From Edolisoma coerulescens (lineage: Eukaryota > Chordata > Aves > Passeriformes > Campephagidae), in NCBI GenBank assembly GCA_013397115.1, contig VWZW01006247.1, positions 496,001 to 560,000 of the forward strand: 64,000 nucleotides of DNA. Direction: 5' to 3'. Under the pieces are notes generated by a model. That model had not been told where the DNA came from. It searched no databases and saw only the letters and a list, made by a program, of their open reading frames with translations. Shown here piece after piece: positions 36,671 through 49,345 of the stretch. The translations under genes were made by a program, and so were the position numbers. Position 1 is the first letter of the stretch. Each line of letters starts with the position of its first letter.

Positions 36671-37504
36671 TGTTGAGGGGACAGGCAGGAGGGAGAAATG
36701 TCAGAGCAAACACCTGATGGTGGTGCTGTACACCTGAGAGCTTGTTCAGCTCTCCCCAGCTGCATTAGCTGGTCCAGAAGAACTGTTATTATTCTGTCCA
36801 GCCTTGCTTCTTTCAGCCTGAGCTAGTAATGGAAGAGAAAACAAAATGAAGTTGAGATTATAATACAGTGAAAGTGGGAGTAGATGAAGACTGGGGACAA
36901 AGGTGAGACAATTTCTAGAATTGCCCTTTTGTCAGGCATTCACGAGGAAGCTTGAGCTCTCCGAGGCCTGGTGCTGGGAGCAAGCACCATTCTCTGCAGA
37001 GCATCCAGGCTTGTGTGCGGGAAGCTGGCTCCAAGATGAAAAGAATTTGTGGTGACATAAGGGTTCTCTAGTCTCTCTGCAGCCACTTGTAAACAGGCAC
37101 AGGGAATGCAGCTGATATTATTAATGGTCTCATAATCCCTTCATCTGTGTGTTACCTTTTTCTGAAATAGCATAGATCATATATAATACCTGATCTAGTT
37201 CCTCTATATGTGTGCCCAAAACCAGTTCAGATGTTTCTGCACCACCCTGTCTGGTTCTGGAAGGGTTTCTTCATTTGGGTCCAGCATAACACCTGACTGT
37301 ATGGAAATATCTCGGAAAGTAGCATTATCATATTTGTTTGCTGCTATACTCCTGTATCTGGCCGTGGTAAGGAGTGCTGTGCAGCAATACCCCAACTGGT
37401 TCCTCACTCATCCATTCTGTGGCAGGCAGAGCTTAATCCCTCACTGTAATATATGTTTTATTTGTGGCACATTGTTACATTAAAAAAAAAAAAAAAAGAA
37501 CGAC

Positions 37505-37640
37505 TTATGTCTTCAGGAACACTTTAATGTGGTCATTACACTGGTATCTGAGTACATCACAAATATCACTGCCACCATAGTCATTCCCAGTGAGGTAAGA
37601 TCTCGCTCTGCAGACTGGGCTTTGAAGCTCAGACATGTTT
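37505..37640 (-). mobile_element. MIR-like relic (reverse orientation)
   Basis: GGTATCTGAGTACATCACAA, then CATTCCCAGTGAGGTAAG and TCTGCAGACTGGGCTTTGAA follow the order of blocks in reversed MIR/amniote CORE-SINE copies ('tatctgagcacctcacaa', 'tgtgaggtagg', 'acagatgggg'). Divergence is high. A 16-base A run (37482-37497) lies just to its left. Confidence 0.45.
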
Positions 37641-39799
37641 CAGTTTAAAGGAATCCTAAATTTGAGATTCATAGCATCTCTCTTTCCTCAGAGAATTTAG
37701 TTTTATATGGCTCCTTGTATTTAAATTCCACTTTAATCCAGTGGATGCTCATCCCTTCTGTAAATCCAGTCCTGGTCTTGAAAAAGGAGCACCTGGAAAT
37801 CAGTTTTACCAGTTTAGTCCAAGTGAGTTGTCTGACATTGCTTAGGAGCTGATGAGGAATGGGATCCATGTTTCCAGAGCAGGGTTTAACTGCCAGGATT
37901 ATTAAGTCATCCTTAGCCTAATTTCCTGATTCACTTTCTACATACTAATGGGTTCTGCAGCAAATGAAATGAGAATATCACCTTATAACACTCCCCATTC
38001 TCTACACAGCCCAGCTGTGTTTGAAGGAAACACCTGTCACAAAAAACTTCATCGCAATTGTTAAAAACCTCTCAAGATGGAGTCACGATTTTTCCCTCCT
38101 TGAGGAAGTTTGGCTCTTTCTGTCCTGTTTTCCTGAGGAGGTCCTACAACTGGAAATTGGGAATTTCATCTCCCTGGGTGTATAGAATAAAGAGTAGGTG
38201 CTCTGTGTTTATTTAATAACCTCCCATGGATTTACATCCAAAACATGGGCTTCTCTGACAGGAAACTGAAGAGCAAAGAGCAATCTTTAAGCTTGCAAGG
38301 AAATTAAAGAAGGAACTAATTTTTTTTTTTTGCTGGAAGGGACCCCAGCCACTGTGGTGACAAGTGTTATTCAAATCCCTGAAGTAGGAAGTGGATTTTG
38401 AAGAATACCACAAGTCACGTTCTGTCTCAGATCAGCTTGCATAGGTCTTCATGCAATACCATGGAAATTGCTTTCTTTGTCTCTTTTTCCTTGTGCTGCA
38501 TGTAGAAAAAATACAAGCCACAAATTTGCTGAGTTCTTTGAAGAAAACATGAAGGAAATTTTCAAACATGGTTCCTTCAGGCTGGAGGAGACTCCCTGGA
38601 GTAATGGCTCTTCTCTTTCTTTCGCTTGTATCAGGGGCTTGGGTTTTTTGTATGGCTCAGACACTAGCCCCATATTCATCACTCCTGAAAAAGTACTTGA
38701 TTCACAAAGGGATAGAGGCAGAAGTTGAGTCCATGAAGGTCTTAACTTATCTCTGCCCAAAACTGAAGCCATTTAAGCATTTGTTCTTCTAATGGTGCAC
38801 GTGCCAGTCTCTGTCAGTAAGGTGCTGTCCTTGGTATCAGCTTCAAAACGTTGAAGGCTAGACAGCAATGCCCAAGGAAGCCAGAGCTGTTTTTGAAAAC
38901 TCTAGCCTTTCTCTCTGTGACTGCTGAAATAATTTCCTTACTCAGAACATTTTCTTTCCTTTAGATATAGATTATAATAGTAAAGCTTACATTAGTATTT
39001 AGCTTTTCTTTCCTTCAAAGCATTTTTCTGTAATAGATGCCTGCCATGCCTTTTGGCTTGGTAAGAGCTTGGCTCTGAAACTGAACACTACAGATAGGAA
39101 ACCTTTACTCCCAAGAGATGTGACCAAAGTGCCATGCAGCAAAGCATTTCCTTGTTTAGGAAAGCCCTCTCCATGGGTGTTTCTGTTCAAAGTATCTATG
39201 GGAAAAGATGTTATTAAGACATTGTTTCATAGAGACTGTCAAAGCTTGTGAGTATTGTCTGGCATGTTCAGGGATCACCTCTTTGGACTGATGGAAAAAT
39301 TGCTCAGCAGAGCACTAGCATCCTCCACTACCTTCTGCCATCTTTGCCTTCATGTGGATTAGATGCCAGACAGGTCCTTTGGAACAGGGCAGCCTGAGAT
39401 TTCTAGAACAAGCAGCAAGCAAGATTTACCTGAGGTGTGACTGATGTCTGACTGAGTTAGTCTGTATGTGCTTGAATTTTTAATGAAAATAAGTAAAAAG
39501 TATCCTTCATGGTTTCTATTCTAGATTCAAGGGCAGAAGAAAAGCAAATATTATATACATGGGAATTAGAGATCCTGAAGGGTTTGGCGGCAACTCTGTT
39601 TTCTGTTATTTTGCCAGGTTCAGCAAAATGTAAACATAGTTTTGGGGAGAGGCAAGCCACTTCACAAACCTGCACATGTCCAGTCCAACTTGGTCCAATA
39701 ATCTGTTTTGAGGAGATGTGTTTCCCATTAAAAATGACTGGAGGCTTGGAGGCTTGGGTTGTACTCACACACATGCTTCAGGCCTTCCCAATGCCCTAA

Positions 39800-39850
39800 A
39801 ATTCACCTCTCTGTTTTTCTGTTTCCCCAGCTGTAAAAGAAGGAACACAT
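39800..39850 (+). mobile_element. MIR-like core relic
   Basis: ACCTCTCTGTTTTTCTGTTT followed by CCCCAGCTGTAAAAGAAGG corresponds to the MIR block 'acctctctgtgcctcagtttccccatctgtaaaatggg'. Confidence 0.55.
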
Positions 39851-39974
39851 TCCCTTTGCTAGAAGGCTTTGAGACAAGCCAATAGAAAACAGGATAAGCA
39901 AAGAGGTGTTACGTTTTCAGAGTTTCTAGAATGGCAAACAACTTCACTGACACATCTTGTAACTCTGAGCTAGC

Positions 39975-40050
39975 TAAGAAACTGAGACAGAGAAGAGAGA
40001 TCGCACATGGTTTGCCTAAAATGCTTTTGAATGTCAGTGCCAGAGATGGG
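39975..40050 (-). mobile_element. MIR-like core relic (reverse orientation)
   Basis: AAGAAACTGAGACAGAGAAG, then a block ending TGGTTTGCC, and finally GTCAGTGCCAGAGATGGGAT follow the reversed MIR core ('gggaaactgaggcacagagaggttaagtgacttgcccaaggtcac' through 'tggcagagctggga'). It lies about 125 bp from a relic in the opposite orientation. Confidence 0.6.
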
Positions 40051-42125
40051 ATAATTATAATAAATAATTCTTTCTCATAAAGTGTCTCTGTTACATATTA
40101 TACTGCAAAATATAACTGAGACACTAAATATTTCTGGAACGGTAGTTTTTATTTATACAACACAACGTGTGCAAAGTACTCTGATCAACAGTAAAATGAC
40201 AAGTATCTGCTCCAAGTCACTTACAATATATTTCTCAAACATCAGTCAAGTAGTGATAATAAACCAGGGAGTAGAGGGGAATGGATAAGGGGAAGTGATG
40301 GAAAAGACAAAGTTTACAATATAAAAACAAAGATAAATGAAGACGGTTGAGAGAAATTACATAATAGGAATGAAATTGAAAAAGTGTTCCTCTGAGATTT
40401 GAAGTGATGTGGAGAGTGGATGTGTCAAAGGAATACATAAAGTGATTCAGAGATAAAAATCATGGTTTGACTCTCTACTTTCATGTTTCAAATATCCACA
40501 ATGAGCTGCTCAAGAACATTCCACAGGCCACGAGCTTTTTGAATAACAAAAACATCTGAGATGAGGCCAGGTTACTTAGTTATCATTGGTGCATGTCACA
40601 GCCAAGGACGTTTCTAGACAGAGTAACAAAGAAAGAGAAAGGAAGTCACCCGGCGAATTGTACTTCCTTTGTATTACGCCACTCCACCTGGTAAAGTGAC
40701 CATATACTGGAATTTCTAAAGAGAGAAAATCAATCATGGACTTTTACAGTCCTCCAGTTTCCATCATCAGTTATCTTGGCAACCTAAATTCATCTCGTTA
40801 TCATTAAATTGTAGTACTTAAAGGTCCAAACAGAGAGAGAGTTGCATGTTTATTTACTGCTTCTTGACATAATCATAATAATAAATAAATATATATCTCT
40901 CCTACAATGTAGTGGATCTCAGGGATTACTATCACCTAGAATGACCGCTTAGATATCATAGACCATTAATTTTCCCGGATATATTTCAGTATTAAAAGCT
41001 ACAACTCATGCTTGACAATTTGCAGTTGGCTGTAGGCCAATAAAAAATGTCTAATTTTGATGAAGACATAAGGAGATGAAGAATTCATCACATTAGCTTG
41101 TTCTAGTGGGTAATCATTTTCTGTGTCTCATTCTTCACTTGAATTTATCTGGCTTAATAGTTCCTCCACTCAGTCCTCAGTACAACTTAGTCTGCTCAGA
41201 GCCCTTTCCTGCTAGTATTTTATGCCTCCAACAGTACCAATTCATTAATCAAGCCATAAATCAAGACATCTCCTTTGCTGTAAGTCAGACAGTTTGAGCA
41301 CTGAAAGGTTTCTACAATAAGGCATTTTCTTTAGATATTGAATAATTACCAAGCTCCCTTCGCACCTTCCCCAGCTTTTCAGCAACCTTTGAAAATAAAT
41401 ATCCTGCATATCATTAGTCTAATGAGTGGCACAAAGGGAAGAACAGCAACCTGGTACTGGTATTCACTATTCCCATGTTTATGCATTCAAGGATTGATTT
41501 CACCCTTTTTGCCATAGTATCTCACTGGAGTGAAACTGTTCTATACTCTGATGATCCTGATCCTTTTCAGAGTGCTGTTTTTTCCAGAGTAGAGTTTCTG
41601 ATTACACATCTCCTAATCTCCTATCTGGTTCCCACGTGCATAAATTTGCATTTGGCTGTAGTAAAAGGCTTTTGCTTGAACATGAAGGTGATCTAGCCTG
41701 CCTTATATAAATGCTTTCCCCTCATCATTGCCATTCCTCCAGGCTTCCCAATACCTGCATATTTCATCAGCAGTGAGTTTCTATTTACTTCTAGGGCAAT
41801 GATGGAAATACAGAATAGCACTGAATCTAAAATTCATCTTAGTACTACTTCCATGGCTTTTGCAGAGCACAGGTGACATGGCTTTATTTTTTCCCATGTC
41901 CAGCAGACAAACTTGGCTGGACTGTTTTCCTTATGCTTCAACCACCCTGTGTCCTGTGTATTTCTCAGAGAATGAGAGTCATCCAGGTGCAAATGTCCAG
42001 TGTTGCTCCTGATCCTGATTCAGTGACAAAACAATTTAAGAAATAAAATCAAGCAGGATTCACAATCCATACATGTATTGAGTCTTGTCCAGTCAGGACT
42101 TTCTGTTGGTTACCATGTTATGTCT

Positions 42126-42205
42126 TCACAGAACCACAGAAGGTAGGGCTAGAAAGAATTTTGAGAGTGTCTCTAGTCATCTTCTTGCTCATGGCAGGGG
42201 TGCTT
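42126..42205 (-). mobile_element. Diverged CR1 or CR1-tailed SINE 3' end
   Basis: CACAGAACCACAGAAGGTAG followed by GGCTAGAAAGAATTTTGAGA and a CTCATGGCAGGGGTGC block matches the reverse complement of a CR1 3' terminus ('cacagaatcacagaatggt...ggaaggga' and 'tggcagggg'). It is too short to assign to a subfamily. Confidence 0.6.
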
Positions 42206-45200
42206 AAATTATTCTTGCCTTTTTTTTTTTTACTTTAGTTTTTATCAAGAGTATTGTGATGCTGGAAAATACATCCCTAGATTTTCTTATTCTTTGTCAA
42301 AGAATTCTCTATCAGTTAATATTTTTTCCACAAACTGCTGTTAGCCTTGCTAGTGCACATCTATTGTGATTATTGAGTTTTCCCTTTTTTTTTTAAATTT
42401 TGCCATCGAACAGACACTCCTTTAGTATTCTGCTATTTCCTTGCTGTTAGAGGATTTATGAAATATCAACAGGCTAGAGATCAGTTAAATAAGCTTTATT
42501 GGTACTCCCATGTAAGCCATCCAGACCTGCTGAATTTAAAATATTTACCTCCAGTACATACTTTACATTCCTCCTGGTCACTGACAGAGTGGAAAATTTT
42601 TCACCGGCCCATGTTATATAAGTGCATCATCTTTCTTCTTTTCAAATGCAGAACAGAAATATGTCTGGAATATTTGCCTTTTCTGCAACTTTATCATTTC
42701 CTCATCTGCATCGAGCAGTAGCATGTACCCTTGTTAAGACTTCTGTTGTTCTTAATATACTCTTTACTCATTTTATTGTCTTGAGGCCTGCCAGCCAATG
42801 ATTTACCTCTGTTGTCTTTTTATTTTGTCTATTTTTATATTATGTAACTTCCAATTCATATTGATTGCTAAATATTTCCCATTTTATCTATTTGCTTTGT
42901 AGGCTTTTATTTTCTAACTATGCCTTCACTTCATACATTGATCCAGGACGGCATTTTAAACAATATTGTTCTCTATTATGCTTATGAAATCAGGACTTTT
43001 TTAAAATCCAGTGACTCTTAAACAGCTTTCAGTTATCTGCCATATTTTTCTGTCTGAGTTTTTCTTCCTCAGCTTTAATGTGTTTTGTCCTATTCTCTAA
43101 TGTGATTCAGTGGTCTCTGAGAGACTCTTCTTCTACAATGGTATGTTTTGTTTTGTTATTATTTAGTGCATTAAGCCATTATGCATTAAAGTACCTGTGG
43201 GTCTGAGTTACTAATAATTCCAAAATACTGGGAGATTGTACCTAGGAGAGGGCCTACCCTCTTTTTGCACTCTCCTTCTCATACTCATTTTTTACTCACT
43301 TTTTCATTGGAGACAAACTAAACCAAGAAATTTTACTGTATAAATTATTGCACTAGTTTTCAGAATGCTGGTTCAATTAATTTTCTTCTTAGCAGTGATT
43401 ACAGGCATGACTTTCTTAAGAATTAACATTAATTAATATTATTCTTAACAATGAATATATGAGTAATACAACAGTTTCACCAACAAAAGAGTCCTTTTGC
43501 AGTCTTCACTCAATACATTAGCTGATATTTCACTGTTATCTTATTTTTGTTATGTCACTTTCAGAATGCATTACATAGGAATATTTTTCCCATTCAACCA
43601 GGTAGCCTCAGGCCTAGAGAAGTTCGAAGTTCATCACACAGGACTGAAGAATATCCAGAAGCCTGGACAAGCAGCCGACTAATCTCATCATCTATTTCAT
43701 CTGCCATATACATGCATATGATGAAGAACACAATAAAGTGATGCACAGGGAAGTTACTGCACTATTTTAAAAAGTAGCTCTTTCCTTTCCTTCCTCTGTT
43801 TTCAGATCTTGTCGCTGTCCTGGTAGCAGTCCCACAGTAAACACATGAGCCCAACAAATGTCAGTGGCTCAGGCAGGATAAGAGCTAAATGGTCCCAAAT
43901 CTTTTGGATGACTAAGAAGAGTCAGATGAAAAAGACTGTCTCTCTACAGATATGCTAAATAAATAACTGCTTCATCAAATATTCATCTATATCTTATACA
44001 GCAAAGCTCCCCATCAATAGGTATTGCCCCAGCATAGACTACATAGGGATTTAGACAATAATATTGTCTAAAGAGTAAATCTTCATTTTGGAAAGTTATT
44101 AGGAAGATTTTTCATGAAGAATTTAATGAGATTAGGTAAATACATAATCCTATAGAATGTTTAGTTCATGATATGTCCAAAAGAAATTAGATTTTCTGTC
44201 ATATTGTAACTTACAATCATCAAATATTTTACACTATGAATGCCTGCTTAACAATATTCAGTCCAGAGATCTATAGAACTTTCTGTTCCAGAAGAGACCA
44301 GAAATTATGTTCCAGATACCAAATAAATCAGTCATCCTGCAAAGCTCTCAGTTATAATTAATATAACTGATGCTGGTCATGAGAAATTGACCTCAGAAAT
44401 ACAAGCACAGAACCAGATCAAGTGAGCCGAATGTGAGCAAAGGTCCTGCTGCACCTCTGAGGTCAGCTGTAAAAGTCATCTGCACAATTAGTTGTGACTC
44501 CTTGTCTATGGACTGATCCAGTTCTTAACAGTTCGGCTGCGATTCACTGCTTATTCAGTCGTGAGAACTGGACACTTCAGCATTATGATGCACTCCATCC
44601 TAAGGAGATTAATCGAGTTTCCCTGTCCTCATTGATGATAGATGGAGCCAGATAAGTAGTTCAGGCTCATTTCTTGACTCCTGGGTAGCTAAAGTCAGGC
44701 AAAATATTCCCAGACTGACAGTCAAACTAGGTACATTCTGTTTCATAACATCCTGACTAACTACATGAGACAGATCCTGAACTGGTCAAATGAGAGTCAG
44801 AAAGAAGCCCAAAGTAGGCTCTGATTCATAAGTAAATCTCACTTTCATAATTTGACCTCTATCACACTTGTGACACCAAATGCTTTCAAAAGTTTTTTTC
44901 ATAGTTGTCTTTGCAAATGGGAACTAAATGACCTCTTTGATATCCTTCCAAAGGAAAAATACAAGCTAATAGAAGGGGTATTTGAGAGTAAAAGTGTCAG
45001 GACTGAATTTCACTTCTTCAGAAAAAAAAAATCCATAGAAGCTTTTTGGTTCAAAGCCATTTTAAATTTCGTTGTAACATTGGCCATGCTATTAAGGAGA
45101 AATATTCTATTATACTTTAACACAGCCAAAGATGATATCAGTTTATAAAATCCATTTGGAGTCAGCTACATTTTCAGTAGGCTTTTTTCTTAAGGGATGT

Positions 45201-45839
45201 CTATCCTAATACAAGCAATTAAGGGTTCTTTATTTGCCCATCTCAGAGGTACAGACTTCACCATCATTTGATGTTCTCCTCAACCCCCCTAATAAGACCA
45301 GAGGACAAAGAAATAGTGCATCTTCCCCAAATGAGCTGTTTCTCTAGCATAATCCCATGCATGAGCCAACACTACTAATTGTATTGCACTGACTATAAAA
45401 CATTTATATGCTCATAATTCTGTGAACATTTAGCTGTTACTTACTTGCAAACATCGCTGTGCCACAAGTAAAACTTGGATAAACTAGGAAATCACAAGCC
45501 CCACTTCCCTAATCAGACTGTGGTGTTCCTTGCTTTTCCCTTACAACAGGTCTCTACAATGTTTCCCCCAATTTTTACAGTTCCTGTATTCTCACTGCCC
45601 TTGCCCCATGATCAGGATAAGGAAAAAAGACCAAAGCTCATTACCAGGTGGGCATCTCAGCAGTCAAATTAACACTTTCTGGCAGAGCAATTTCACTAGA
45701 CTTGGGCTGATTATCTTTTTTTAGGGCATTTTTGGCATAGCAGAACAATGTCTTCTGGAATTCCCAAGAATCTGTGTTTAGAGTTAACCTTAGAAATGTC
45801 TAAAACTGATGTGCACACAACCAGTGAAAGATGCAGGTA

Positions 45840-46140
45840 GAGAAGTCAATGTCGAAGCTGCCCGCACCTGCTAACAGCAGGCCTGTAACCCCAGCTGGCA
45901 ACCCCAAGGTGCAGCAGGCACTGCTGGGTTTCCTGTGTCACTATCGTGACCCATGAATGTGGACACTGTGACATCCAACTCCTTTCTTTCCAAGAGAGTA
46001 AAAAATGGCGCTGTCATGTTCCCTGAGGCTGGCGGATAGTTGTATGAAAATTAGAGCAATTGGATATGCCCTGCGGTGTGCACAAGCAAATCAGGCGTCC
46101 CCGGGGAACAACACACCCAGTAACCTTCTATTTCACTGTT
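45840..46140. promoter_or_regulatory. Possible conserved regulatory element
   Basis: This 300-bp stretch has more CpG and fewer low-complexity runs than its surroundings. It contains the inverted repeat GTCAC-TATC-GTGAC (about 45939-45952), a YY1-like AAAAATGGCGC (46001-46011) and AATTAGAGCAATTGG with homeodomain-type half sites (about 46048-46064). No open frame or splice site explains it. The regulatory assignment is inference from motif content only. Confidence 0.25.
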
Positions 46141-49100
46141 TGTGTTGATCTCCTCCCACCTGCTGGATGACAGAAGGAGAGAAAATTATCTGCAGAAATT
46201 TCTTTAAAAGTGTCTGAGCAGTTCTCTGTGGTCCTTGTCTATGCTGATATCTGTGTATCCAAAGGTAAGAATTAAAAAAAGTACATGTTACCAGCCTGAG
46301 TAACAAACTCTGTCACTGACAGGAACTAATACAGATTTCTCCATGACACTTAATAATTTCCAACAATCTTATCTGGAAGCAACCTCCACCAGCTAGCCCT
46401 TATTCAGACTCCATAGCTGGCTAAGCACATGGTCTTTTAGCACTGTCATCTGAGGAAAACATAATAGTTCTGCAGAGCTGTCTGCATTCCCATGGAGCAG
46501 GAGATCAAGGGATGTACTGATGTATGCTTCATAGGGGCACCCATTGATTTTGAAAAACCAAAACATGCTTGAATTACCTCAACAAATTTCAGTCCCTGAC
46601 TCCAGGCCTTTATGGGCATGGGATCTGGAAAATGAAGCTTTGCTGGATATTATATTACAGGACCAAGCCAAATTCAATTTACAGTGACTCAGACCTGCAG
46701 CCTTAGGTTTGTCTCAACAAAGCTTTTTGAGGAAAGTTTTTTTCCAGGTTGCTTTATACTTGCCTGCAGTTGTTGGAGTGTGCCACATGATAGCAGAGTT
46801 TTTCCTTTAAATAAGCACCAAAGCCATTTCAAGAAGGGGTTCTTTTGTTCACTTGAAAAGATAAAAAGACTTCCTTTAAAGAATGTGAACACATGGGTTG
46901 CACAACTTTGCAATGTACAGAAAATGACAGACTTCTATATAACCACAAAATATTAAAATTCAAAGCAAATAGACCTATTTAGGGTTATCATAGAGTCTTC
47001 ATTATTGTGAATAATGTTATCATTGGGAGTAAGTTTGTGAGATGGAAAATGGGACAAAATTTCAAGGATAGTAAGTGAAACAGATTGTAACAAGCTTTCT
47101 CGAAAGGCTGAAAAAACCCCAACTTTGCCTTGTCATTCTATGTATCCTGAGATGGCTCCAGGAAAGAGACTTGAATCCAGGGTCTACACTGTAAGGTGAG
47201 GAAAGTATTTGTAATAGTATAAAAAAGGACCAAGTGCAAACCCACATGTTTGGATGATCATCATTAGCCATTGGCATTTTTTGTGGGCAGAGCTACATGT
47301 GTCATCCGGTATATTTTTTATTCTAGGGAGGTACATGGGTCTTGATGCTTTCTGCAAGTGATTCTCCAGGCTATGTTTGGTTTAATTTCTTGAGTGTCGC
47401 TTTTACTCATACAGAGTGGCTCAGGGTTAACATACAGGGTTATTTTCCATTAAAAAAAAAAAAAATTACAAATTCCACAGAAGGGGTCTTGAACTGCATT
47501 GGGCTTTATATAAAATGCTCCTCTCCTCTGTAGCCCCAGAACAGAAGAAGCTTGGCATTCTGAGAGAGGTACAAAGTGGTATTGTTAAACAGGAGCTAAT
47601 TAGGATGGGATTTCACATTGCTAAGAGCTAAGTCTTTGGTATGCAACGGAGCCAAACAGCAAGGGCAAAGTGTAACTATTTAAGGCTGAAGTTTGCTATT
47701 TAAAGGGAAGTGTTCATCCTTGCCCAAATGTTTGTTGCAGTCAGGAAAGTGTTTCTGTTCTAGTAACAAGATGATGGGCTGTCACGATCCCACCCAGTCA
47801 GTCAGTCCAGATCAAATGTGCTCAGGATATAAACCAAGAGATTATTTTTTCCAACCTGCCAGCATCAAAAGCGCCATCTATGATCGATTTTGTGATAATG
47901 GTGTAAGCAGCTACCGGAAATTCAGGACACTTCCCAGAGATTTTGGTCTCTTGGAGGACCAAATATGAGCTTTCAGGAGTAATACAGCTGCTGCTATTCA
48001 AAACCTGCTGTCTCTCCCGCAGAGGTGGTAAGATACGACCCAGTCACAAATCCATGTGAGCATAACCTCTTGCAAGCCGGGGTATGTTGCCTGAACCTGC
48101 TAAGGAAAATTGGTGGACGATGTCCTGAATCCTCTCTTCTTTTATGCCTATATGGCTACTATTCACAGAATACTTTTTATGGCAGCAGGCTTACCTTAAA
48201 TATAAATCTAAGCCCAGAGAGAACACTGTGGGCACTGATTTCAGACAAGACTATAGAAATCTGGAGTCAGTACCCTGCATTTCCATATGGCTGCACGCTG
48301 CTTTGCAGAGGGAATGTAAAGCCAGCAGTTCAGGCTCTGAAGCTCTCCTAGATTTTAAAGCAAAAGCAACCCCTCTTTGAAGTAATGGTGGCATTCCTTT
48401 TACTCATTAGAAGAGTGACATTAAAACTTTGATCCAGCACAATAATATTTTGTCAAAATTCTTAATTTATGAAGGGTTTAATATATGGCTTTTTACTTCT
48501 GTGATGTCTTTGGAGAAACTAAATAATCTTTGGGAAAATATAAATGGTAATGACTCATGTCAATTTGCCCTTATGAGAAAAAAATCAAGGCTGAGAGGAG
48601 ACAAGTGGTTTCTACAGAAACATCAGGCTTGAATTTTGACCTGTTCTAAGAGGGGAAGTGGGTCCAACTTTAATGAATATTAGGGCAAAAAAGTCTTAAG
48701 GGCTTTGTGGATTTGGACCAAAGAGAAAATAGTTCTTTGGACTAATGGCTGAAGTGAACATAGCTAATGTATGCATTAAATGACTTAGGAACTTTTTCCT
48801 ACTCCCCTACACAGTCCCATATATTTATCTGGCAAAACAATCCAATGCTTACTTGCTTTTCGGGAATAATTACCCAAGTGCCTGCTGAGTCAGGGTTATA
48901 TGTTAGCATGTGCATCCAATGTCTCAGTGACATGGTTTGGGTTTAGTACCCCTCCAACAGGAGCCCATAACAAATTATGGCCATTCATACTCCCTTTCTC
49001 TACAGAGCTGTATCCCCCATAATGGTCCTTAGAAACGGCCTGGGTTTTAGTCTGATCCAAGGTTTCTACTTATTCCAGATGAAGAAAGACCTCTATCATT

Positions 49101-49264
49101 TTAATTAGCAGAGGTTGTGTTTATGTCTGTCAGAGGGTGATGCCTGACTTTCCCGCTGGGAAGTTTGTTTCCCTGGTAAGGCAGAAACCAGCCAAAAGCG
49201 TGGCCCACTCTCAGGACACTCGTTTTTGGGGGGTCCTCTCTGTAGACCAAAGCCTGGAATCAAA

Positions 49265-49345
49265 CTTGCCGGGCGGAGCGCCGCCGCCGCACCGCCTCCC
49301 GCCACCAGGCGGCGCGGGAGCACAGCGGCAGCGGCGCGNTGCGGG
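49265..49345. promoter_or_regulatory. GC micro-island with CTCF-like motif
   Basis: An 80-bp block of CpG-rich, GCC/CGG-repetitive sequence stands in ordinary DNA. At 49302-49315 it reads CCACCAGGCGGCGC, one base away from the vertebrate CTCF core CCACCAGGGGGCGC. An N at 49339 marks a base-call problem. It lies between the two promoter islands, about 15 kb from one and 8 kb from the other. Confidence 0.5.

Noticed and set aside
37200..37500. Processed pseudogene with a poly-A tail
   Set aside because: There is an A run but no polyadenylation signal before it and no recognisable parent protein. It is kept only as a low-interest finding.
47693..48351. Two adjacent open frames with several cysteines, considered as exons
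   Set aside because: No family was recognised, no convincing acceptor and donor pair fits them, and the cysteine spacing shows no regular motif.
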